From positions 2,170,001-2,234,000 of the forward strand of contig CM041779.1 in NCBI GenBank assembly GCA_023374045.1: a stretch of DNA of 64,000 nucleotides, read 5' to 3'. Under the pieces are notes generated by a model. It saw nothing but the letters and a program-made list of their open reading frames with translations, was not told where the DNA came from and did no database searches. Below, piece after piece: positions 11,635 through 20,690 of this stretch; within the stretch, counting starts at the first letter, position 1, and each line of letters begins with the position of its first letter. This DNA is from Limonium bicolor (lineage: Eukaryota > Streptophyta > Magnoliopsida > Caryophyllales > Plumbaginaceae). The translations under genes were made by a program, and so were the position numbers.

Positions 11635-12637
11635 AAGTGTCTTGTTGTTTAAGGGAATGAGATGTGGGTATATGATGAGTTTAGTGTTTAGTTTATATGG
11701 GAGGTGCTATTAAACCTAGGAGAAACAATGTCTATACTTGTGAACTTGTGACTAAGGAGCAAATGAGAAGAGATAGTTTAAGATATAAAGGTGAAGTACA
11801 AGAAGCATTTTATTTCAATGGGAGCCTTGTTGAGTGTATTCGCAGGTTGAAGGCATATATATGTGGAAATTCAGTGGTTAAGATTATTGTCATTTAAGGG
11901 CCTAAGTGCCAAGCATTTTAAGTTTAAGCATTATATGATGATGTGGTGAAGTTTTAGTGTAAATGGGTGTTAAGTGTTGTGATGAGAATTTGTGTGGTAT
12001 TGGTTGTTTGATGGAGAAAACCATGTGTTAGGAAGTATTATATACTAGAGAACCCATGGCGAAATTTAAAGGAAAGTTTAAGTGTTAAGATATCCTAAGG
12101 GAATTTAATGATTAAGAAAGTACTATGAGTGTTCTATGGGTTGTCTTGATGAAAAAGGGTGAGAATAAGGTGTTTCTAAGGACTCATAATGACTGAGGCA
12201 TTACTAGGAAGGATTAGAAATCAAGAGAGTGTATAGGAATATTTAGGACTTAGGCAAATGTTGGTGCACAACTAGGAAGAGATAATGTGATGATGATGGA
12301 AGTTTAACTTGTTAAGGAACTTTAAGTAAATGCTTAAAAGAGTTTAGATAGTGAGAGATGCTTGGGAGATGATGTTATAGTGGTGAAGAAAACATTTGGC
12401 ATAGTGGCTACACTAGGTATGAACCACCACCTAGAAACCTAGAGGAAAACATTACAAGTGTTAGCATTATTACAAGGAAAATGCATAATGACTAAGGTGG
12501 ATCTTGGTGGATGATTTAAGGTATTTTAAGGAGGGCTTAAGGTGTATTTGAGGTGCCCAAATGAGGTTATAACATATGAGGATATATGAGGAGAAGTTTG
12601 GAGTTAAAAAGGAATTTAGAAACAAGTTTTTAGAGCC

Positions 12638-12957
12638 GACCGGCCTTAGGACCGGACTTGCAAGGTCGGTCGGGCTCTGTTACACTACCGGGAAATGTTT
12701 CTGGAATCGACCGGACTTGGGGACCGGACTTACAAGTCCGGTCGGGCTTGTTTTGTGAGAGGAAAATGTTTCTGGAATGGACCGGACATGGGACCGGACT
12801 TGTCAAGTCCGGTCGGCATGAATTTAGTACGGATTATAAGTCTCTGGAATCGACCGGACATAGGACCGGACATGTAAGTCCGGTCGGAGTGAATTTTCCA
12901 ACGGTAAAGGTACTGGAATGGACCGGACTTGGCAAGTCCGGTCGGTAAGTCCGGTCG
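12638..12957 (+). repeat. Array of five palindromic units, period ~71 bp (5' LTR)
   Basis: Units start near 12638, 12709, 12780, 12852 and 12921. Each combines GACCGGAC(T/A)T with AAGTCCGGTCGG, so each can fold back on itself. A pure A-run (12963-12980) follows. The duplicate array in the 3' LTR is at 23010-23334. Confidence 0.9.
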
Positions 12958-14053
12958 AGCCTAAAAAAAAAAAAAAAAAAGAAATTTTAATTTCTAAAAA
13001 TGGTAATGGGTAATGAGGTATGCCCTTGGTAGGGTAGTAATGATTGGGACCCTAAGAACTTGAGGAATTAAGTTAAGATTAAGTATAAGTTTTAATGTTC
13101 AAGTTAAGTTTGTAAGATTAAGTGATAAAGACTTGGGAGGTTATTGAATGGAAGTCCTTAGGGACTAAGTGAGTTAAGTAAGGTGCAAATAACTAATAAC
13201 CTAAAAATGAATGAATGTTTTAGGTTTGTGAATTGGGACCCCGAAGAAGATTAGTCAAACAACGATCGACGGTGAACGGTACAATCCTTTTCGTGACCTG
13301 CTTGCTAACGAGGTGTCCCTCGGCTTGTGTGCTATCTGTTTATTTGCTATGACTAAAACAAGATAAAGCATGCAACCGGTTATATTGTTCTCGTTGTGTT
13401 TGTGTTATATTTACACTAACCCCGCGGCTTGAGAATGTTACTAACCAAGTTTAGTACTTACTGAGTTAAGAATAAGAGTTAAGTTTGATGGTTGTTGGTT
13501 AATGCCCGTAAGGCTTAGCTAGCACATGGTGTTTAAGATGTCTACTAACTGGAACTTGAGTGAGGAAACCCGGGACCGATCTCCGGTCATGCATGCTAAG
13601 GAAAGGGGGACGGTATCTGAATCAGATCCGCCCTCCGCTTAAGGACTTGTCTTCGGACTTGTAGCCTAGGGCCGGTTGCCGGCTCAGCTACGCTGGACTC
13701 CCGTCCAGAGTAGGTGGCATTAAGATGGTGCGGTGGGATCACCTAAATCCCAGGTTCGAATTAAGCTACAACCAATCCCTTCCAGGAAAGGTTTGTATAC
13801 TGAGATTAAGATTAAGATTGATTAAGATTAAGGTAAGGAAAGAAATGAGGACTAAGGAGGGGGTACTAACCCACTTGTTAAGGGACGCTTGAGTCGTTCA
13901 TTGCTTGTGAACTATATATGTTCATCTGTGGTTATTGTTATTGCACTTCATATTATGTTTGTGTATGTAATCAATTTCCATGCTATCGACAATTAGTCGT
14001 CGTAGCCCCGTTAGCTTGGGGGCCATGAGAGGGTGTACCAGCATTCGTGCTGA

Positions 14054-14090
14054 CCCCCTCGGGGGCTATTTTTACACTTGCAGGTAAGAG
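14054..14090 (+). promoter_or_regulatory. LTR-end hairpin and AG/GT double splice site
   Basis: CCCCCTCGGGGG (14054-14065) is followed by a T-rich stretch and CTTGCAG/GTAAGAG with the junction at 14083/14084. The sequence reads as an acceptor and as a consensus donor at the same point. The arrangement recurs at 24455/24456 and, with base changes, in the LARD LTRs. Confidence 0.45.
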
Positions 14091-14429
14091 GCCCATGAGG
14101 ACGCACTACGAGAGTAGGAGCGGTTAGACTTAGGAGGGGACATTTATTTTGAGTTCGGGTTGCGCCTGTGCACCCGACTGTTCATATTAAACTGTTGTAA
14201 GTTTGAGATTACGTTTGAGATACTAGTACTCGGTTGGTGGTGGGATTGTGGATGTTAATGTTTTGAGTTGGATAAGTATTTTGGTTAAGTATTGTAAATA
14301 TAAGCCGGTATATTCTAACGATCAGACCGTGGCAAGGTCCAGGTGTTGTTTATTTCCGCTGCGACGTATTCGATTAAGTGTTCAGATTGCGATAACCACG
14401 ATAGGCTTTGGATGGGGTGTTACAAAAAG

Positions 14430-14457
14430 TGGTATCAGAGCGTAGTTACGCTCTGAT
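14430..14457 (+). promoter_or_regulatory. tRNA-Met primer-binding site inside a hairpin
   Basis: TGGTATCAGAGC at 14430-14441. Bases 14434-14444 pair with 14447-14457 (11 bp) around a two-base loop. Compared with the LARD element the stem bases differ but pairing is kept. Confidence 0.88.
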
Positions 14458-14643
14458 CAAGAAATACCGGATATAAGTAACCACCGAGTTAGGATTAAGT
14501 TAAGGAATAAGTGTTGGTTAAGGGTGTGAGAAGTTAGAGTGAGTAGAGTCAGATGACCACTAATAAGTGTGGATTGTCTTTACCGTCTACGGACGTTAAA
14601 ATTTACTAACCAAACAATGGTGAATGTGAATCTAATGTAAGTT
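14458..14643 (+). other. Untranslated leader between primer site and gag
   Basis: About 190 bp with no frame of note. It probably holds packaging signals, but no specific structure was identified. Confidence 0.5.
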
Positions 14644-15975
14644 ATGCTTGTTCAGATGGCAGGACGCCCTAGAGGAGGCCGAGGTCGCGGCCGGGGTGAG
14701 GATATTCCAGGGATACCTGGAGGGCAGACGATCGCAGAGATCGTAGCTGCCGCTTTAGGGCATATGGGCTACCAGCCTGGTGTGGGTGCACCACCTCCAC
14801 CGCCACAGCCTAGGGAACCAAACTGGGTGAAGAGTCTTGCTGATCTTCGACCCGCTCACTTCAAGGGGGAGACCGATCCCGCCAAGCTTGAGGCGTACAT
14901 CTCCGAGCTGGAGACCGCTTTCGAGACCCTTGATGTCCCTGCTGGGATCAAGGTGCGCTTAGCTGCTTTCTACCTGAAGGGGGCGGCGGGCGATTGGTGG
15001 AAGCTGGTGAGGGCCGAGCATGTGGCCAACCCAGAGTTCGGCTGGGAGCAGTACACCGCCTTGCTACGGGCAAAGTACTACCCCGCCCATGTCCAGACGA
15101 AGAAGCGCTTGCAGTTGGATGCGCTTAAGCAGTCGGACAAGATGACAGTGGACGAGTATTACTCAGAGTTCACTGCCTTGCTCCGTCTTCTGCCAGGTCT
15201 AGGGTATTCTGACCAGATCTTGGTGGACCGCTTCTATGGCGGGCTTAGCCATCGACTCCGCTACGGCATGGGGCCGACGAGTTACACTACCTTGCAGGTA
15301 ATAAGAATGATTGAGAATTGAGTAAGTGATGAATAAGATTTAGTTATGATGAATAAGTATGACTAATACCATGGAAAAGCAGGAGTGCTATCATGCCGCT
15401 GCTAAGGTTGAGATTACCGTCCAGCTGAGGGACGAGGAGAATGCGAAGAGGAAGAGTGCTGGGAAGAGCTCAGAGAGTCAAGGGCAAGGAGGGTACAAGA
15501 AACAGAAGTACCAGCCTCAGGCCCAGAAGAACAGAACCCGAAGGGAAGGAGGAAAAGGAGAAGGCTTCGGAAGAGCCATTGAAGCTGACTTACGCGATTG
15601 CAGCTACACCCACTCGCTCTAAGGCGCCAAAGGGGATCTGAGACTGAGAGAGGAGCCGGTGGTGGCTACCAGCGACGCTTCATCTGTAGATGGTGTCACA
15701 AGGACCACCCCGGGCTCGACTGCAAGGGAAATAAGGTGGAGTGCAACTTCTGCGGAGTGTATGGGCACCGGGCATACGAGTGTTACCGGAACCCTGCTAG
15801 CAGAGCCTATAGGCCCGACACCAGGGGCAAGGGCAAGACCGATCAGGGAGCTGGATCTGACGGTCAGAGGAAGTGCAGCAGCCGGCGGACAAAAACCCAC
15901 GGGCGACCCAGAAGACGGGGCCCACTCTACACATGGTGGATCGGGACGATGAGCCTGAGCCCTCATCGAGGCCAG
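14644..15975 (+). pseudogene. gag: gag (capsid and nucleocapsid), interrupted
   Basis: The Gag polyprotein forms the virus-like particle. The first part (14644-15321) has an Arg/Gly-rich N-terminus, a proline run and the retrotransposon Gag domain, with the AAGDWWK and RFYGGL motifs typical of Ty3/Gypsy capsids. An 85-nt intron-like segment (15298-15382) then interrupts it, and the capsid frame resumes in phase after it. A basic linker follows, and then two zinc knuckles: a C-x2-C-x3-H-x4-C variant near 15685-15723 and a canonical C-x2-C-x4-H-x4-C near 15742-15783. The linker and knuckles lie in successive frames, so at least two single-base shifts are present, and a third before the acidic C-terminal tail around 15915-15975. 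Start choice: the ATG at 14644; a second ATG four codons later (14659) is an alternative. Confidence 0.85.
15298..15382 (+). other. Intron-like segment inside gag (85 nt)
   Basis: Starts GTAATAAG directly after TTGCAG and ends AAAGCAG. A plant-type branch site, GACTAAT, lies about 15-20 bases before the acceptor. It is AT-rich unlike the GC-rich gag around it and contains in-frame stops. Its removal joins two capsid parts in phase 0. If it stays, Gag ends at 225 codons without zinc knuckles. Confidence 0.7.
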
Positions 15976-16108
15976 GTACCACTATAACCATTTAGTAATA
16001 AAACTACCTGCTTACCGCATTATCATGCATGTTTGGTGAAATATATGAGTTAAGTAAAAATAAGATGAGATTAGAACCTAAGTAAGATATAACCTACTAC
16101 CACTTTAG
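15976..16108 (+). other. Candidate intron between gag and the AlkB-like ORF
   Basis: AT-rich stretch beginning GTACCA after GGCCAG and ending CACTTTAG. The gag tail frame stops at 15993 if it is not removed. Splicing here would bring gag next to the AlkB domain, but the phase is off by one base in this sequence. No coding feature is seen within it. Confidence 0.45.
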
Positions 16109-16109
16109 G

Positions 16110-16845
16110 AAGATTCAACATTGCTACCCTATACCATCTACATCTAACCCGGAGCACACCGACATCGAAACCACACACTTTCCAACCGAACAATGTCAGG
16201 TTATCCGCCCAGGTATGATTTTATTAAGGGGATACCTGACACCCGACGCACAAATAGCCATCATCAGGAGTGCAATCAACTAGGAATGGGACCGGGAGGT
16301 TTTTATACACCGGAGTACCCAGGGGGAGCAAGGATGAAATTAAAGATGATGAGCTTGGGCAAGGATTGGAATCCGTATGCCAAGAATTACCAAACCACAA
16401 GGGAGCAAGATGGAGTCTCACCACCGGGAATACCCGAAGAGTTCCATCCAGTTATTACACAAGTCATGGAAATCGCTCAGCAGTTGGAGCTGAACCGATT
16501 CCAGACATCCAGCCAGACATTTGCATTGTAAACTTCTACGAAAAAGATGGGAAACTGGGACTACACCAGGATAAGGACGAGACAACGGAGTCTCTCGAAA
16601 GAGGGATACCCGTAGTGTCTTGGTCCATTGGAGATGATGCGGAGTTTTTATACGGCGAGCAGAAGCGTGCGGACCGTGCAGATAAGATAATACTTAAGTC
16701 AGGTGATGTATTAATTTTGGGAGGAGAATCAAGGATGTTATACCATGGGATTAAGAGAATCAAGCTGAATACAGCACCGCCAGCAGTAATCAATGCGACG
16801 CACATGAGACCAGGAAGATTAAACCTAACCTTTAGACAATATTAG
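16110..16845 (+). pseudogene. AlkB/ALKBH1-like Fe(II)/2-oxoglutarate dioxygenase inside the retrotransposon
   Basis: AlkB-family enzymes oxidatively remove methyl groups from nucleic acids. The segment reads as a near-complete ALKBH1-type domain: an N-terminal PGMILLRGYLTP block (from 16209), GPGGFYTPEY and MKLKMMSLGK blocks (~16290-16370), PDICIVNFY and LGLHQDKDE, then GDVLILGG, MLYHGI and RLNLTFRQY. The iron ligands His (16564-16566), Asp (16570-16572) and distal His (16744-16746) are present, as are the two arginines of the C-terminal RxNxTxR motif (16816-16836). The domain is intronless, in sense orientation, and ends with TAG at 16843. Two single-base frame changes (near 16280 and 16485) split it; real decay and assembly error are both possible. 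No in-frame ATG lies upstream of the conserved N-terminal block, so it may be made as a Gag fusion. Capture of a host cDNA is the likely origin. Confidence 0.9.
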
Positions 16846-17060
16846 CCGTGTAATGCTAGAATGAGATGAGAAATGAGATGTAAGATTGAAGCACATGTTG
16901 TAAACAGGATGGTCATGAATAAAATAACAGTGTTGTTCATATAATTGTTACGACTCTTGTTATACCATCAATACTCATGGAGCTTGTGAATACAATTAGG
17001 TTATGGACTCGGTACGGAAGGTGCACTAAGCATACTCACAGAGGCACAGGCCGACGTTAG
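16846..17060 (+). other. Spacer between the AlkB-like ORF and protease
   Basis: About 215 bp, AT-rich, with no frame. It ends with CACAG/GC (17049/17050), an acceptor-like site in the correct phase for the donor at 15975, except that a TAG lies at 17058-17060 directly before the protease reading frame. Confidence 0.5.
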
Positions 17061-20000
17061 CGGTACTATCTCACCGGCACCTTTCCGATCAATGGAATTG
17101 AGGCATCAGTTCTCTTCGACTCAGGGGCCTCGCATACCTTTGTCTCTGCATCATTTGCGAGCAGGTTGGGGCTAGACGCTGATGAGCTACCCGACTTCAC
17201 GGTTACGCTCCCGTCTAAGGAGAAGGTTCGTTGCACTCGTTACTACCGAGGAGCCACCATCAGAATTAAGGGGGAAGACTTCCCAGTCAGTTTCATTGAG
17301 TTCAGTAAGCTAGGATTTGATGTTATCTTCGGGATGAACTGGTTGGAGCGGCACAAGGGACGTATCCTCTGCGCCGAGCATAGATTGCTGCTCAGGAGTC
17401 CGTCTGGGGTAACAATATCATACCGCCAGAGGCCCAGGGAGCCTTCGACTAAGATCATCACCGCCATGGCAATGTACAAAGAATTAAGGAGAAATGAAGA
17501 AGTATACCTCTGCTATGTACAGGACATAGAGAGAGACCCCGAGTTCGACCCCGACTTACTGGTAGTGTCGGAGTTCCCCGACTTATTTCCACGGGAACTG
17601 CCCGGCATGCCACCCACTCGGGAGGTAGAGTTCACCATTGAGCTGCTACCTGGTACCGGACCGATAGCCAAAGCACCATACCGTATGGCTCCGGCAGAAA
17701 TGACTGAGTTAAAAGAACAACTGAAAGATTTGTTGGATAAGGGATTCATTAGACCAAGTGTGTCACCATGGGGAGCGCCAGTCCTCTTCGTGAAGAAGAA
17801 GGATGGTAGTCTCCGCCTCTGCATCGACTACAGAGAGCTGAATGCAGTGACAGTGAAGAATAAGTACCCACTACCCCGCATTGACGATCTGTTCGATCAG
17901 TTGAAGGGAGCATCTGTGTTCTCCAAGATTGATCTCAGATCGGGGTATCATCAGATAGCCATTAAGGAGGGAGACATTGAGAAGACGGCATTCCGGACAC
18001 GATACGGCCACTATGAGTTTACAGTGATGCCGTTCGGTTTGTCGAACGCGCCAGCGAAGTTTATGGATCTGATGAACCGCTTGTTCCGGGAGCAGCTGGA
18101 CAAGTCGGTGGTGGTTTTTATTGATGATATATTGATATATTCAAAGTCTAAGGTTGAGCATGAGGAACATTTGAGAAGGGTGTTAGAATATTAAGGGAGA
18201 ACCAGCTATATGCTAAGTTCTCCAAGTGTGAGTTTTGGCTTGACCAGGTCTCTTTCCTAGGTCATGTCATCTCAGATGCTGGGATCGCAGTGGATCCAGC
18301 AAAGATTGATGCCGTACGTACCTGGCCAAGGCCGAAGACTGTTACCGACATCAGGAGCTTTCTCGGTCTGGCAGGTTACTACAGGAGGTTTGTTAGAGAT
18401 TTCAGCAAGGTCGCGAAGCCGATGACCAGTCTGATGAAGAAAGATGCACCATTTCTATGGACAGTCGACTGTGAGAGATCATTTCAGCGCTTAAAGGACT
18501 CACTGACCACTGCACCGGTTCTGACCATTCCAGACGGTACAGAGGGCTTTGAGGTTTATTGTGATGCATCCGGCAGAGGGCTGGGTTGCGTGCTCATGCA
18601 ACATGGCAAGGTGGTGGCATATGCCTCACGCCAGTTGAAGAAACATGAGGAGAACTACCCCACACATGATTTAGAGCTGGGAGCTGTAGTCTTCGCTTTG
18701 AAGATATGGCGCCACTACTTATATGGGGTTAGTGTTACGATCTACACCGATCACAAGAGTTTGAAATACATATTCACTCAGAAGGAGTTAAATCTTCGAC
18801 AGAGGAGATGGTTAGAATTTCTGAAAGACTATGACATTGACCTCCAATACAAAGAAGGGAAGGCCAATGTTGTAGCAGATGCCCTGAGCCGTCGAGCACA
18901 CTCACTCCATTCGCTAGTTTCTTTCTCCAGCTTGGTTGATGAGGTGCGAGAGGCTCAGAGGACTGATGAGTATATGAGAGAGGTCAGACAGAAGCTGACA
19001 GATGGTACCTTCGAGAGTCAGAAATACGACTTCAGACTTCATGATGATGATCTGATCAGACTTAAGGGCCGATTATGCATACCACGAGGTAACACGGATC
19101 TGAAAGACCGTATACTTAGAGAATCACACTGTTCTTCAGTTTCCATCCATCCGGGAGCCTCTAAAATGTATAAAGACATGAAGAGATACTTCTGGTGGTC
19201 GGGGATGAAGACAGATGTTACCGAGTTCGTCTTGAGGTGTCTCACATGCCAGAAGGTGAAATTCGAGCACAGACGACCGGGCGGAATGGTACAGTCGATG
19301 CCAGTTCCGGAATGGAAGTTCCATGATATCTCCATGGACTTCGTAGTTGGACTTCCACCTGCTAGGGGAGGTCTCAACATGATATGGGTGGTGGTGGATC
19401 GCCTTACCAAAGTAGCCCGATTCATACCGATGAAGGATACTTGGAAGGTGACCAAATTAGCTGAGTTGTTTGAGAAAGAAATCATGAGACATCATGGCAT
19501 ACCGAAGACCATAGTGTCAGATAGAGATACCAGATTCCTTTCGAGGTACTGGAGAGCTACCAGAGAAGCGTTGGGTACAGAACTCAAACTGAGTACCGCG
19601 TTCCATCCTCAGACAGATGGTCAGACTGAGCGTACTATTCAGACACTCGAGGACATGCTGAGAGCATGTGCCTTAGACTTCCAGGGCAGTTGGATTGACA
19701 GATTGCATCTGATCGAGTTTTCATACAACAACAGCTATCACGCTTCGATCAAGATGGCACCTTTTCAAGCGTTGTACGGTAGACCATGTCGTACACCGCT
19801 CTGCTGGGATGAGTCGAGTGAGACGGTCATTATAGGACCAGAGTACTTAGAACAATTCAGGCTGAGGTTCAGCAAATCAGGGAGAACATGAAAGCTGCTC
19901 AATAGGCAGAAGTCGTATGCTGATGTTCGACGACGAGACCTGGAGTTCGCAGTGGGCGACCAGGTATTTCTGCGAGTATCACCGATGAAGGGTGTATTCA

Positions 20001-20373
20001 GGTTTGGGCAGAAGGGCAAGTTAAGCCCGAAATTTGTTGGTCCTTATGAGATTACGGAGCGGGTGGGCCCAGTTGCTTACAGGTTGAATTACCTGCTGAG
20101 CTGGGTAAAGTGCATGATGTCTTTCATGTTTCACAGCTAAAGAAATACATGCACCACCCCTCCCATGTGTTAGAACCTGAGAGGTTGACTTTAGAACCAA
20201 ATATGAGATCCGTGGAGACTCCTCAGAGAATCTTGGACAGTAAGACTAGGGACACTCGCCACAAGTCAGTGCGACTGGTGAAGGTTCTCTGGTCTAACCA
20301 GGATGTCGAAGAGGCCACGTGGGAATTAGAGGATAAGATGAGGGCGAAGTACCCTTCTTTATTTACTGACTAG
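17061..20373 (+). pseudogene. pol: pol: protease, RT, RNase H, integrase, chromodomain-like tail
   Basis: This polyprotein processes Gag-Pol, copies RNA to DNA and integrates it. In order: protease with DSGA at 17118-17129; RT with the FIDD catalytic motif (aspartates at 18123-18128); RNase H with Asp, Glu and Asp at residues 92, 129 and 154 of the frame starting at 18290; integrase with an HHCC zinc site (H280, H287, C317, C320) and the D350, D411, E447 triad; and a C-terminal tail ending EEATWE...KYPSLF, the CR-type chromodomain-like end of Tekay elements, which may guide integration to heterochromatin. Frame changes near 18190, two around 19865-19910 and one near 20090 break it; nearly all are single-base. 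Catalytic residues are intact. I chose the start at the first codon after the TAG at 17058. Confidence 0.93.
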
Positions 20374-20653
20374 ATCGTCTGTATAGGGTACGGGGCGTAC
20401 CCCTTTTTAAGGGGGGTAGAGCTTCCTCGCTTTTGAGTTAGGAAACGAGCATGTTTGTCGTTTGTTTGGTTGTTTAAGATGTGGATTTGAGTAAGTTGCT
20501 ACACTTCGGTGTAAGTTTGAGTTTTGAGTTATGTATGATACTTATGTATTGTATTTGAGATTGACCTTTGGTCTTGAGATGTATGAATGTGAATATAAGA
20601 TGTGGTATTAAGATTAAGAGAATTGTGTACCGTGAATGGTTAAACACATGTGT
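20374..20653 (+). other. Non-coding 3' region of the Tekay interior
   Basis: Follows the pol stop. It contains a G-run like that of the polypurine tract (CTTTTTAAGGGGGGTAGAG at 20402-20420) about 270 bp upstream of the true one, possibly a second plus-strand primer. No frame is convincing. Confidence 0.5.
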
Positions 20654-20690
20654 GAACTTTGAGGACAAAGTTCTTTTAAGGGGGGTAGAT
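20654..20690 (+). promoter_or_regulatory. Polypurine tract with preceding hairpin
   Basis: GAACTTTG (20654-20661) pairs with CAAAGTTC (20666-20673) around AGGA, then AAGGGGGGTAGA leads directly into the 3' LTR. The structure matches 5385-5417. Confidence 0.8.

Larger units (their letters stand above)
10323..14424 (+). repeat. 5' LTR of the Tekay-type element (~4.1 kb)
   Basis: It begins with GAAATACCCC at 10324 (TGAAATACCCC in the 3' copy) and ends in GGGTGTTACA just before the primer site. It pairs with 20691-24795; the differences I could see are mainly one- to three-base length changes in short runs. It includes a TATA-like box, a leader ORF, the palindrome array, a poly(A) run (12963-12980) and the LTR-end AG/GT site. 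Confidence 0.93.

Noticed and set aside
15619..15991. Minus-strand frames opposite the gag zinc-knuckle region
   Set aside because: GC-rich shadows of gag; the plus strand carries the real cysteine-histidine motifs.
19039..19485. 148-codon minus-strand frame opposite integrase
   Set aside because: Antisense shadow of the integrase zinc site and core, with no known domain.
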